A DNA stretch of 64,000 bases from Akkermansiaceae bacterium (GCA_017798145.1 CP059069.1:2279226-2343225); one strand, 5' to 3'; positions 28,610 to 42,815 are shown, counted from the first letter of the stretch. Notes: generated from the letters alone by a model not told the origin. Numbers and translations are program-made.

Positions 28610-31600
28610 ATGAATACCAAACCCACCTTGATTCCGGTTTTCTCCGCCCGCCGGGGCTTCGCGCTGGTCATCACGCTGACCCTTCTGGTGCTCCTGAGCA
28701 TCCTGGCGCTGGGAATGCTCTCGCTTTCTTCCATCGCCCTGCGCTCCTCATCCCAGGACGATGGCATGGCGCAGGCCAAGGCGAATGCCCGCCTCGCCCT
28801 GATGGTCGCCATCGGCGAGCTACAGAAGGAAATGGGGCCGGACATGCGGGTCAGCGGCGAGTCGTCGATCCTCGACACCAATGAATCGACCGAAAGCATC
28901 GATGGCGTGGCACAGTCGCGCTGGCTCGGAAGCTACGATTCCTGGGGCACGTGGCTCAACGCCACCTATGCCCGCCCTGGCAGCGGCAGCCCGCTCAACA
29001 TCCAGGACACCTATTCGAAAGGCCGCACCAACATGTTCCGCCGCTGGCTGCTCTCCCTGCCCCGGGGCATGGAGACGAACCTCGACGTCCCGCGCACGCT
29101 CGCCGGGATCGACCCATCGCGGCTCGCCCTGATGGTCGGCGAGGGCTCGCTCGGCACATCGCCCGATGCGGATGAGGTCACCAAAGCCTATCTCGTCGAT
29201 GTCGGCACCAGGGGCAGGCACGCATGGTGGATCGGCGCCGAGAACCAGCGCGCGAAGGCCACGCTGGCAAAGAACCCCCGCAACCTTGCGGTCACCGACT
29301 GGGAATCCTCGCAGGGCGACACCGCCGAGGTTGGCGTGGGAACCCTGGATGGCCTGAAATTCCTCGATGACACACCGCAGCTTTCCGAACGCCTGGTGTC
29401 CAGCTCCACCCTTGAGGCCGCCGGTGCCGCCAAGGGCGACGCGCAGCAGCATTTCTTCGATATCACCACGCATGGCAAAGGCGTCATTACAAGTGTCCGC
29501 ACCGGCCAGCTGAAAATGGATCTGAGCCTGCTTTTCGAAAAACCCAACAGCAACCTGCCCGAGCAATACAGGTTCAACGCAAGCGACATCCGCGAACCTT
29601 CGATCCGGCCGATGAGCCCGGAGCTGAGGAACAGGGCGATAATGCCCAACCGGCAGTTCGCCTCATGGACGAACATGCGGCATTTCTACCGCATGTACCG
29701 CACCTCCAGCGATGCCACACCCACGGAACAGGGCACCACCGGCTCCCTCGAATGGAAACGGGGCAAACCATCTTCCGCATACGCCGCTTCCAGCTCGGTC
29801 AAGATCTCCAACCCCCGCTGGAACGGATCGAACCATTACTGGCGCACACCAATCCTTGCGAAACTGACCCTGGTCTACAGCCTGCTGGCCAGGCCGGCCG
29901 CCGGCGGGAAATACGATTGCCTCCAATACTACAGCCCGGTCTTCACCTTCTGGAACCCCTACAACACCCAGCTGACCCTTCCTTCCGGCCAACTGTCATC
30001 TCCAGCAAGGCATACCGGATGTGGCCCACCAACTCGAAGTTCTACCTGAACGGTGTCTACAAGACGATGAACGGTTACGGCGAGGCCAAGAACTTCACCG
30101 CGGCGCTCACTTCCGGGGGATCCGGTGACATCGTTTTCCAGCCGGGCGAACTGAAGGTTTTCTCCATGAAACAGACCATCGACAGCAATGCGTCCGGCAC
30201 GCGCATCGACACCGATCTTGTCCCCGGCTTCGACCCGAACGTGGTCGTGGGGGATGAGCGGAGGTGGAGGGTGGGATCAGCCACATCTTTCTCGGCGGCG
30301 GAGAGGCCGGGTGCCGCCTATGAGTTTTCCTGCGCCCAATGGGGCGGCGGGGTGAACATGGGGAACACGCCGGGCGCGATGTTCATCGAATCGAGGTTCG
30401 CGGGCGGATCGGGTGAATTGCCCCTGACCTACAGCAACGACTGGTTCCAGAGGGCTCCGCATCCCAGCGACCAGACCAACACCGCGATCACCCCGCCCGG
30501 TGCCAGCAACCTCGCCACATGGGCATTCGACGGCAACCCCAAGATCGTGGCCTACGCACAGATGGCGATCAAGGGACTCTTCGATTACGATTATCCCAGC
30601 ATCGGCTGGAAGAAAGACTGGCGCAGCCGGAACTGGATCCAGGCCCCGCCGTTCTACTTCGGTAGCGGGATGTACATGTCTCTGGACGACACGATCGCCC
30701 ACACCCAGCGTCTGGACTGCCCCTACATCGTGAACTTCGGGCCGACCACCACGTTCGGCATCAGCAAGATCATCGGGCAAATCGGCGACAAGGCGTTCCT
30801 CGGGCCGGCGGAACAGGTCACTTCCGCAGCCATGCTGGAGTTGCCCGCCGCACCGATCAGCAGCCTTGCCGGCTTTTCCAGCATGCGCATCAACCCCGGC
30901 TGGCTCAGGGCCGACCAACTCAGCCCCAACTTCATCGGCGGTTTCAGCGGGAACGGAAGCAGCGTGGCGAAATGCTCGCTGTATGCCGCCGAGAGCAAGC
31001 GTGTCGCCTACCAAAGCGGGGTGACCGGCCCGGGGATCGGGAACTCATTCATGCATCCCATGCTGCCACGCAACGATGTTTACAAGTTCATCGACAATTC
31101 CAAGAGCCGGGATGTCATCGACCGCACGAACCCAAGCATCACCGAGGAGGTGGACACGAAGGCCTACTGCGACTACTGGGACCATGTGTTCCTGCTCAAT
31201 GACACGCTGTGGGACGATTACTTCGTCTCCTCGCTGGCAGACCAGCAGAGGCCGCCGGCGAGCGCGGCGTCCAGCCTGCTGGACAACATACGCAGGCTGG
31301 CCTCCGATGAGGATCTTTCCAACAGCCGCTATGTCCGGCACGAGACGGGCAGGTCGCTGGCCCAGATGGAAACAGAGCTTCAGGGTGCGGACGGCTACCT
31401 CAAGGCGGCCAGGCACCTGATGGTGGACGGCATGTTCAATGTCAACAGCACCTCGGTGGACGCCTGGTACGCGCTTTTCGCGGGGATCCGCGAGCGCAAG
31501 GCGGTTTACCGGGATGCGAACGGCAACCTGAAGGAGATCCAGGTGCCCAGCGGCAAGCGGATCGTTCTCACCCGCTTCAACACGGAGGTTTCCGATCAGG

Positions 31601-32298
31601 AAATGACCAATGCCACAAGCGGCGTAACCATGCCCGATGGCTCGAAAGGCTGGAGCGGCGTGCGTTTCCTCGATGACGATGAACTCCGCAAACTCGCGGA
31701 GGAATGCGTGAAGCAGGTGAAGCTGCGCGGGCCGTTCCTGAATTTTTCCGAATTCATCAACCGCCGCCTTTCCAATGACAAGCTCGGCATCATGGGTGCG
31801 CTCCAGAGCGCGATCGACTACGACGACGCCTCGCCGGAGTCCGGCTCGATCAACTACCGATTCAAGAGCGACCCCGCACTGAGGATCACGAAGTCCGACC
31901 TCGGTGTCGCCGCGACCGGGGATGTTTCGAAACGCTTCAGCACTCCGGAGGCCGCCGAGGGATCGCGTTTGGCGGGCATTCCCGGATACGTGATCCAGTC
32001 GGATCTGCTCAAGCCCATCTCCAACACCCTCTCGGTGCGCGACGACACCTTCCGCATCCGTGCCTACGGGGAGTCGCTCGATGCCAAGGGCAAGGTCGTC
32101 GCCCGCGCGTGGTGCGAGGCCATCGTGCAGCGCATGCCCGAGTATTACGATCCCTCGAACCCCGCCGAGACGCCTGTCCGGGAAATGGGCAACGACGGTG
32201 CCTTCAAGGATTCCGGCAAGCTCAGCGGGGACAACCTGCGCTTCGGACGCCGGTTCGTGGTTGAAAGTTTCAGATGGCTCAACGAGAAAGAGGTCTGA
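28610..32298 (+). pseudogene. Verru_Chthon cassette A-like giant protein, copy 2, frameshifted
   Basis: Second copy of the giant cassette protein. It begins with a prepilin-like RRGFALVITLTLLVLLSILA and the shared LALMVAIGELQKEMGPD block. The first frame is open to 30049, but the family sequence leaves it near 29985-29995: WNPYNTQLTLPSG continues as TVISSKAYRMWPTNSKF only in the -1 frame, which then stays open to 32298 with GMFNVNSTSVDAW, FLNFSEFINRR, EAIVQRMPEYYDPS and FGRRFVVESFRWLNEKEV. Joined, it would give about 1230 aa, close to copy 1. The gene is otherwise intact, so a recent mutation or a one-base sequencing error is more likely than decay. A start at 28544 is also possible. The partner gene starts 22 bases after the stop. 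Confidence 0.8.
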
Positions 32299-32320
32299 GC
32301 TTTCTTCCCCATCAGCGCCC

Positions 32321-33037
32321 ATGAAAAACTTCGCCATTTGCCTCTCCATCCTGACTTGCACGCTTATCCCATTGCCTGCCCAGCAGGATGAGGGTGAGCC
32401 TGCAAAAAAAACCAGGGGCAGGCAGGCATGGTTTGTCTACACCAGCATGCCGGAGGGTCTCGAGAATCCCGTCAGCGTCATGTCAGGCAAGGACATCAGC
32501 GAGATTCTCCTGTCCAAGCTTTCCGCCAGCGAGCCGGTGAAGATCCCGGCGGATGGCATCCTCCGCATCGTGCGCAGGATCGAGAACCCGAAAGACCCGG
32601 AAAAACCGGCGTATCTCACCCTCGCCCAAGCCAGCGTTCCCGAAACGGTGTCCGCCGCCATGATCATCCTCATGCCGGCCGCGAAGAATGCGGACGGCTT
32701 GCTCTTCCAGACGAAAGTCCAGGATCTGGCGGCCATGAAGGGAGGGGACACCATGTTCCTGAACATGACCAAGCTCCAGATTGGCATCGAGCTGGGTAGG
32801 GAGAAATTCCTCGTAACTCCGGGACAAGCGAAAATCCATAACCCCCTAGGAGCCAAAAAAACCGTCAGCCTGCCGATCCGCCTGAGCTTTTTCCATCCGG
32901 AGCGCAAGGAATGGGACATGATCACCGCCTCCACCGTCGCGCTCTATTCGACCCGACGGGAGCTTTGCATTTTCAATTGGGATTCGCGCTTCAACCGCGT
33001 GGATTTCGAGAGCATCACCTTTCCGATGATCGATTAG
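32321..33037 (+). CDS. secreted partner of cassette A protein, copy 2
   Basis: A 238-aa protein with a signal peptide (MKNFAICLSILTCTLIPLPA) and a basic stretch (AKKTRGRQ) after it. No known domain. It is a diverged paralogue of the 22651-23364 product in size, position and motif order (IPADGILRIVRRIENPKDP, SAAMIILMPAAKN, FLVTPGQAKI). It lies 22 bases after the frameshifted giant gene. The repeated pairing is the main hint to function: it should act with the giant pilin-like protein. The true start is ATG 32321; the open frame extending upstream lies in the giant gene and is not coding. Confidence 0.8.
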   Translation: MKNFAICLSILTCTLIPLPAQQDEGEPAKKTRGRQAWFVYTSMPEGLENPVSVMSGKDISEILLSKLSASEPVKIPADGILRIVRRIENPKDPEKPAYLTLAQASVPETVSAAMIILMPAAKNADGLLFQTKVQDLAAMKGGDTMFLNMTKLQIGIELGREKFLVTPGQAKIHNPLGAKKTVSLPIRLSFFHPERKEWDMITASTVALYSTRRELCIFNWDSRFNRVDFESITFPMID

Positions 33038-33079
33038 GGAGGCCATTGCATTCACGAAGCGCGACACGATCCTGAAACC

Positions 33080-34060
33080 ATGAGAGCCCTGACCCGCAGC
33101 CTGGCGTTCGCATCCCTCGCCGTCTTCGTGCAGGCGGGGTTTGCGGAAGAAAAAAACAAGACCTGGACGGATCCCGGTCTGGTGGCGCAGGAAGATCCGG
33201 ATTTCCTGATCCAAGGCGAATACGCAGGTGAGGATTCCGGGGTTCAGGTGGTGGCGCTCGGGGATGGGAAGTTCGATGCCTATGTGCTCGAAGGCGGCCT
33301 GCCCGGGCTGGGATGGACGCCGGGAAAAGCACGCTCCGTCCTCAGGGGCAAGCGGGAGGCTGGGGACATCGTCTTCAAGGGCGAGAAGCTATCGGCGGCA
33401 ATTTCCGAGGGGAAATTCCGTCTGATCGAAGGGGATGGCACGGTGCCCGCATCCCCGCGCATCGAGCGCAAAAGCCCAACGCTCGGAGCGCCTGCCCCGG
33501 AGGGGGCGGTGGTGCTTTTCGATGGCAGCTCCGCCGATGCATGGGAGAACGGGAAAATGGAGGACGGGTTTCTGTTGGCCACCGGCTGCACCAGCAAACA
33601 GGCCTTCAAAAGCTACAGGCTTCACCTTGAGTTCAGGACGCCCTACAAGCCCTCCGCGCGCGGCCAGGCACGTGGCAACAGCGGGATCTATCACAGCGGC
33701 CGCTATGAGACGCAGATCCTGGATTCCTTCGGCCTGGAGGGGAAAGACAACGAATGCGGCGGCATCTACTCGATCTCCAAGCCGCTCCTCAACATGTGCC
33801 TGCCGCCGCTCGCATGGCAGACGTATGATGTGGATTTCACCGCCGCGAAGTTCGATGCGGACGGCAAACGGACGGCATGGCCGCGCATCACCGTGAAGCT
33901 CAACGGCGTATTGGTCCACGAAGACCTGGAACTGAACAAGGACTTCACCACATCAGCGCCCAGCAGCAAGCCCCTGACCTCACCCGAAGGGCCGATTTTT
34001 CTCCAGAACCATGGCAACCCCGTCGTTTTCAGGAACATCTGGGTCGTGCCGGGAGAATGA
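33080..34060 (+). CDS. secreted DUF1080 (3-keto-disaccharide hydrolase-type) protein
   Basis: A 326-aa protein with a signal peptide (about 1-22), a roughly 110-residue N-terminal region and a C-terminal DUF1080 domain (about 143-326). The domain is a concanavalin-like beta-jelly roll, recognisable from VVLFDGSSADAWENG, RGNSGIYHSGRYETQILDS and GPIFLQNHGNPVVFRNIWV. Characterised DUF1080 members cleave 3-keto-glycosides made by Gfo/Idh/MocA-type dehydrogenases; the exported oxidoreductase at 12864-14150 is a possible functional partner. It lies downstream of the second cassette module and is convergent with the sulfatase at 34161. Confidence 0.9.
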   Translation: MRALTRSLAFASLAVFVQAGFAEEKNKTWTDPGLVAQEDPDFLIQGEYAGEDSGVQVVALGDGKFDAYVLEGGLPGLGWTPGKARSVLRGKREAGDIVFKGEKLSAAISEGKFRLIEGDGTVPASPRIERKSPTLGAPAPEGAVVLFDGSSADAWENGKMEDGFLLATGCTSKQAFKSYRLHLEFRTPYKPSARGQARGNSGIYHSGRYETQILDSFGLEGKDNECGGIYSISKPLLNMCLPPLAWQTYDVDFTAAKFDADGKRTAWPRITVKLNGVLVHEDLELNKDFTTSAPSSKPLTSPEGPIFLQNHGNPVVFRNIWVVPGE

Positions 34061-34160
34061 TGTGAGGAACCGCGATTGGGAAAGCGCGTCCGCAAGCGCC
34101 CCCGGTGGTCGGGAGGTTTTCCGCCATGCATTTCGCGATCGGAAAAATTGCGGCCCCCAT

Positions 34161-35546
34161 TCAGTCCGGTGCCAGCCCTACCTGGGACTGGAAGTTCTCC
34201 AGCTGTGGGTCGTTGGTTGCCTTCATCTGTTGTTGGAGGGCTTTGGTCAGTGAGGCGGCTTTCTCGCTGCTTTCCCCAATCAGGTTTCGAAGGCAATCGG
34301 GATCGGTGCGGAGGTCATACAATTCCTGGGGCACACGGTTGTCGTAGAGTTTCACGCGGGCGGCGATGGCTGGATCGGATTTCGCGGCGGCTTTCATGGC
34401 CTTGTAGGTGAGGCCGGACATGGATTCGTTCTGGAAATAGGCTTTGCCGTCCGCCCAGCCGTTCCAGATGTAGAGGGATTCGCCGTCGTTGACGGCGCGC
34501 ATGGGGAACGGCTTTCCGGAATACGGGGCGTTGATGGAGGTGAATGCCTTGTTGCGCTCCGGCTGCGCTTTCCCCTCAAGGATGGGGAGGATGGAGGAGC
34601 CGTCTGCGCCGGCGAGGTTTTCCAATCCGGCGGCGGCGAGGAAGGTGGGTGCGATGTCGATGCCGGAGACGAAGTGATCCCCATCGCGGGCACCGGGCTC
34701 CGCATGGCCGGGCCAGCGAACGATCCACGGGGTGGCGGTGGAGGCGAGGTAGCAGTTGGTCTTCGCGAAGGGCAGGGGCATGCCGTGGTCGGAGAGGAAA
34801 ATCACGAGCGTGTTCCCCGTTAGGCCGGCCTTGTCGAGTTCCGCAAGGATGGCGCCGACGACATCGTCGGCGCGGCGGACGGAGGTGAAGTAGTCCGCGA
34901 GCTCGGTGCGGATGTCGGGGAGGTCGGGGAGGAAACCGGGGACGACGACCTCGTCCGGGGTGATGCGGCGGGAGGCTTCGGGGACGTCCTTGTAATCGCC
35001 CTTGCTGCCGGAGAAGGGACGGTGTGGATCGTGGGCGTTGGCCATGATGAAAAAGGGCTTCCCGGCTTCCTTTGCGGCCCCGATGGCATCGCGCATTGCG
35101 GCGGCGTAGGCTTGCGGATCGCGGCCGCTCCTCAGCTCGCGTTCGGTGCGGATGAGGTCGAAGGCGGCGTGGCGGGAGGGCACGACGTGGATTTCCTTTC
35201 CGAACAGGGCGTTGTAGTAGCCGCCTTGTTTCAGGGCTTCCGGAAGCGAGGGGACATCGGGCTTGATCCTGTCGAAGCCAAGCGCGCCGCTGCGGTGCGG
35301 ATAGCGGCCTGTCATCCAGACGGCGCGGCAAGGCATGCAGATGGCGATGTTGACGAAGCCGCGGTCGAAGGCGGTGCCCTCGGCGGCGAGCTTGTCGATG
35401 TTCGGGGTGATGCCTTCGATGGTGCAGCCGAAGGCCCCGACCGAATCGCGGTTCATGTCATCTGCGGTGATGAAAAGGATGTTGGGCCGGTCCGCGCTGG
35501 CAGGGGCGATCATCAGCAGGGCAAGGAGGGTTCGGATGGTTTTCAT
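34161..35546 (-). CDS. secreted sulfatase with unusual CxPCR motif
   Basis: A 461-aa type I sulfatase. A signal peptide (MKTIRTLLALLMIAPASA) is followed by NILFITADDMNRDSVGAFG and the metal-binding Asp pair. The maturation motif reads ICMPCRAVWMTGR: Cys70 would become formylglycine, but the usual Ser/Thr/Ala of CxP(S/T/A)R is Cys73. The FGE consensus CxPxR is still met. HDPHRPF and IFLSDHGMPLPFAKTNCY supply other active-site residues. The N-terminal part of the longer open frame (to 35813) overlaps the NlpC/P60 gene and is not coding. The start lies 2 bases after the NlpC/P60 stop, so it belongs to that operon. Confidence 0.93.
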   Translation of the reverse strand: MKTIRTLLALLMIAPASADRPNILFITADDMNRDSVGAFGCTIEGITPNIDKLAAEGTAFDRGFVNIAICMPCRAVWMTGRYPHRSGALGFDRIKPDVPSLPEALKQGGYYNALFGKEIHVVPSRHAAFDLIRTERELRSGRDPQAYAAAMRDAIGAAKEAGKPFFIMANAHDPHRPFSGSKGDYKDVPEASRRITPDEVVVPGFLPDLPDIRTELADYFTSVRRADDVVGAILAELDKAGLTGNTLVIFLSDHGMPLPFAKTNCYLASTATPWIVRWPGHAEPGARDGDHFVSGIDIAPTFLAAAGLENLAGADGSSILPILEGKAQPERNKAFTSINAPYSGKPFPMRAVNDGESLYIWNGWADGKAYFQNESMSGLTYKAMKAAAKSDPAIAARVKLYDNRVPQELYDLRTDPDCLRNLIGESSEKAASLTKALQQQMKATNDPQLENFQSQVGLAPD

Positions 35547-35548
35547 GT

Positions 35549-36280
35549 TCAGTGGGATGCTGCGTCGCTGCGCGGGCGGTAGATGTCGTATTGGATTTCG
35601 GTGGCTGAGGCCGACGGCTTTGCCATGTGGCGGTAGCGCCAGGGGTTGTAGCCTTCCTTTTTCAGGTAGCTGATGAGAATGGCTCCGCGCCGTGCCCTCC
35701 AGGTCGGCTTCGGGCCGGCCTCGTAGCCGATGACGTATCCGTCCTTGCGGGCGGCGAACATGAGCACGTGGCCGCTTTTGAGGATGATGTCGCCCGGCAG
35801 CAGCTCGTCCCATGATACGGGATCGGAGATACCGGGCAGTTCGCGGGTATCATAATGGCGGTCAAGCCCCCAGCAGCGGGAGACGAAGCCGGAGCAGTCG
35901 ATGCCGACGCTTTCGGAGCTGATGGCGGCGTTGTCGTTGCGAACTTTGTAGGTGTTGGCGATGTCACCCGCCTTTTTCCCCTCGCGCAGGCCTTGGAGGA
36001 AGCTTTCCGGGGTGTCGAAACCGCCCCATTTGTAGGCCATGCCCTTGGCCGGGACGCCGGGTTCCCACCAGCCGCGCGAGTCCCCTGTGTGGCTGGCAAG
36101 GGTTGTGTCCGGAGTGTGGACGGGGATGCCTGCGGAGTCCTTGCCGTGGCGGATGTGCCATTGCCTCGGCTGCCAATCCAGATCGGCGTATGTGACGGCG
36201 ATGCGAAGCGCCTCTTCGGGCGTGTGCTTCGGGGCACATGCGGCGAGGGTCATGCAGACGATGCAGAGAGCGGCTTTCAT
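35549..36280 (-). CDS. NlpC/P60-type lipoprotein (cell-wall cysteine peptidase)
   Basis: A 243-aa lipoprotein: the signal ends in TLAAC (lipid on Cys15). A NlpC/P60-type cysteine peptidase domain occupies the C-terminal half, with GIDCSGFVSRCWG (Cys129 nucleophile) and GDIILKSGHVLMF (His171). These enzymes cut peptide bridges of peptidoglycan. An N-terminal module of about 100 residues, with PAKGMAYKWGGFDTPESFLQGL, precedes it. The start ATG overlaps the stop of the upstream thioredoxin-like gene (ATGA), so translation is coupled. The start at 36280 is chosen for the lipoprotein signal; 36316 would add 12 residues. Confidence 0.85.
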   Translation of the reverse strand: MKAALCIVCMTLAACAPKHTPEEALRIAVTYADLDWQPRQWHIRHGKDSAGIPVHTPDTTLASHTGDSRGWWEPGVPAKGMAYKWGGFDTPESFLQGLREGKKAGDIANTYKVRNDNAAISSESVGIDCSGFVSRCWGLDRHYDTRELPGISDPVSWDELLPGDIILKSGHVLMFAARKDGYVIGYEAGPKPTWRARRGAILISYLKKEGYNPWRYRHMAKPSASATEIQYDIYRPRSDAASH

Positions 36281-37185
36281 TGGATGCCGCGCATTGCCTT
36301 CTGTTCGGCGATCCATTTCCGGTCGGCCTTGGAAAGCCTTGATTCATCGGTCTTGTAGCGCTCGCCACCGGGCTCGATGAGGATGAGGGTGCCGTTGGAG
36401 TAGGAGGCGAGTTTCGCGAAAACCTTGTTGCCCCTGTGACCCTCCCACTCGCGGTAGCCTTTTTTCTCAAGACCTTTCCGCCAGTCAGCGTAGGCGGCCT
36501 GCGAGGATGCGACGCCCTGTTTGATGAGACCCCAGTAGAAATCGGCGTCGCCGCGTTTGTAGCCGCGGTAGCGGGTGATGACCTCGCCGCTGGGATTGAG
36601 CATCAGTACGGAAGGGTGGCCGAGGATGCGGTAGCGTTTTTTCAGGCGCTTGACGTAGTTGCGCAGGTCGGTCTGGCGGGTGATCTTCTCGTCTAGGGAG
36701 AGTTCGGGATCGTTGACGGTGACGTTTGCATCGATACGCAGGCGGACGAGGTTTTCCCCGGCCCATTTGCCGAAATCCGGGGTGGCGAAGAGCTCGGCGG
36801 CGAGGGCTTTGCACATGGGGCTGCGGGCGGAATCGGTGAACCAGATCAGGATTGGCTTGCCCTCGCGGGCGGCGGTCTGGCGGGCGATGGTCTCGCTTTC
36901 CTCCCACGGCCCCTTCTTGGGTGCGGACATGAGGTTTTCCAGGCCCGGGATGCCGGCATCGGGGTTGTCGGGATCCGTGAAGGATATGTCCTCCTGGGGG
37001 GTGAAAGCGATGGACGCGGGGGTTTGGTTGCCGCCGGCTGGCCACGGGGAACCGGCATCCGTGGTCATGGGCGGGCCGACACCGGGAGGCGGGAGGGATT
37101 CCTTGATGTTGATGCCCTTGTCCGCGCAAGACGGGAAGGCCAGTGCGGCTGCAAGGCTGAGGGCGTGCTTCCCGGAAAGGCGCAT
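36277..37185 (-). CDS. exported thioredoxin-fold protein with SHD1-like C-terminus
   Basis: A 302-aa exported protein, possibly a lipoprotein (N-terminal AALAFPSC, Cys20, imperfect lipobox). After a Pro-rich linker comes a thioredoxin-7-like domain (about 95-235) whose active-site region is WFTDSARSPMCKAL: there is a single Cys125 rather than CxxC, so it may not be a disulfide oxidoreductase. The last about 55 residues, REWEGHRGNKVFAKLASYSN to LSKADRKWIAEQ, resemble the SLA1-homology-1 (SHD1) module common in planctomycetes and verrucomicrobia. It is four bases from the gene upstream and overlaps the NlpC/P60 gene downstream. Confidence 0.75.
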   Translation of the reverse strand: MRLSGKHALSLAAALAFPSCADKGINIKESLPPPGVGPPMTTDAGSPWPAGGNQTPASIAFTPQEDISFTDPDNPDAGIPGLENLMSAPKKGPWEESETIARQTAAREGKPILIWFTDSARSPMCKALAAELFATPDFGKWAGENLVRLRIDANVTVNDPELSLDEKITRQTDLRNYVKRLKKRYRILGHPSVLMLNPSGEVITRYRGYKRGDADFYWGLIKQGVASSQAAYADWRKGLEKKGYREWEGHRGNKVFAKLASYSNGTLILIEPGGERYKTDESRLSKADRKWIAEQKAMRGIQ

Positions 37186-37189
37186 GGGA

Positions 37190-38266
37190 CTATTTTTTCA
37201 GACGGACGGGGGTTCCGCAAGAGGAACAGCGGAACCAGCTGAAGAGCAAAAGATGGATGCAAAGAGGGACGACGTAGCCGATGCCCTTGAAGTGGTGGGC
37301 TTTGACGTGCTTGAGGGCGGCCTTGTGCACGAAGAGCTTCTGGGTGCAGATGCGGCATTTTCCGGAAACGCCCCAGAACAGGTAGCCCAGGCCTGTGATG
37401 GGCAAGGCGATGGGAAAGGCGAGGAACCACTCGGGTATCGCCGGGAAGGTTTCCGGCATCTCGCGCGAGAGCAGGAGGAGCAGGGCTGCGATGACGGCGA
37501 GCGGCAGGTTCACGAGCAGGAGGAGGCTGAAAAACGCACCGGTGCGCAGGCTCCACGGGTGTGTGTGGAGGACTCCCCGGACGTAGCTGCGAGATTCGGG
37601 GTCCTTCCCGCGGTTGGTCTGCTCGCGCGGTGCGCGGATCAGGGACACCCTATCCTCCTCGTGGCCTTGCTTGGACTTCGGGATGCGCTTTTCGCCGGTT
37701 GTGGGAAGCCCCATCGGCTTTGCGGATGAGGCCTCGAAGTGGCGGCGGGCGGTGGTTTTCTCTATCGTTTCCATGTTCCCGGAGGAGCGGCGGGAGGGGA
37801 CTTCCGTCCTCTGTGCGGCGGGATCATCCACGCGGACATCGAGGTCGCCTGAATAGCGGTTGAGCAGCAGCCCGGCGGGGATATCGGAAACGGCAAGGCC
37901 TTTCTCCATCATGATCCTGCCAGCCAGCGGGATCGCGTATGGCGAGCGTGAGAGCATTTCGGCAACCTCGCCGTTCGCCTCGTAATTGACAGGCACGGGC
38001 GAGGCGGATGTCTCACCCCCGGGCTCATCCACGGCGGCCGGCGGCGGTGCGCCGACAAGATCGGCGGCACCGGCGATCCATTTCTCTACGGTGGCGATCC
38101 CGGGCGGGCGCTTGCTTATCCCCAGGCTCTCGTTGGTGCGCCTGAGTTCTTCGACAAGATCCCCGGCATCCTGCGCGGCAAGGCTTTCGGCATGCTGGAT
38201 CCCTGCGGCGGCAAGGAGTTGCAGTGAGGCTTCGCCGATCCCTTTGATTTCGTTGAGTGAGGCCAT
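37190..38266 (-). CDS. membrane protein with N-terminal HhH-like and C-terminal zinc-ribbon parts
   Basis: A 358-aa protein I cannot name. The first about 70 residues (IKGIGEASLQLLAAAGIQHA, SLAAQDAGDLVEELRRTN) resemble a DUF4332/helix-hairpin-helix module. A long polar, probably disordered middle follows. Then come two or three membrane helices (about 240-300) and a Cys-rich end: CRICTQKLFVHKAALKHVKAHH and CSSCGTPVRL, likely a zinc ribbon. The start is 4 bases after the valS stop and the stop is 4 bases before the thioredoxin-like gene, so it is the second gene of a five-gene run. Confidence 0.7.
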   Translation of the reverse strand: MASLNEIKGIGEASLQLLAAAGIQHAESLAAQDAGDLVEELRRTNESLGISKRPPGIATVEKWIAGAADLVGAPPPAAVDEPGGETSASPVPVNYEANGEVAEMLSRSPYAIPLAGRIMMEKGLAVSDIPAGLLLNRYSGDLDVRVDDPAAQRTEVPSRRSSGNMETIEKTTARRHFEASSAKPMGLPTTGEKRIPKSKQGHEEDRVSLIRAPREQTNRGKDPESRSYVRGVLHTHPWSLRTGAFFSLLLLVNLPLAVIAALLLLLSREMPETFPAIPEWFLAFPIALPITGLGYLFWGVSGKCRICTQKLFVHKAALKHVKAHHFKGIGYVVPLCIHLLLFSWFRCSSCGTPVRLKK

Positions 38267-38270
38267 GGGC

Positions 38271-40955
<2,685 letters not shown>

Positions 40956-41068
40956 CGGGCGCGGATGTTCGGGGAGGGGCATTCCTTTGTCCAGCATGGA
41001 GCAAGGCGAAAGCCTTATCCGAAGGATGCGGGTGGAGGGGAAAAGCGAGACAGCCCCGGGAAGCCGGC

Positions 41069-42538
<1,470 letters not shown>

Positions 42539-42815
42539 GGGCAAGGGAGTTTGCGGCGCCGGGCTTGAGGCGCTTCCGGCGGTTGTGGTGGCAGGATCTG
42601 GCTATACACCTGATACGCATCGGATTCCAACGAGTTATCCATGTTTTCTCAGTCCTTCCGGATGCGCCCGAGTCCGCGCTTTCCGGGCCGCCGCCGGTTT
42701 CGGATTTTACAAACTCTTAACAAATCCGGGCGAAACCGGGGGTAGGGCGCGGAGTTTCATACATGGAAGCGGATCGGCAGATGCCAACCGCGAACCAACC
42801 AAGAAAACGAACACC

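Noticed and set aside
29980-30000. Programmed -1 frameshift in the second giant cassette gene
   Set aside because: No slippery heptamer and no pseudoknot-like sequence evident; copy 1 has no shift, so mutation or sequencing error is simpler.
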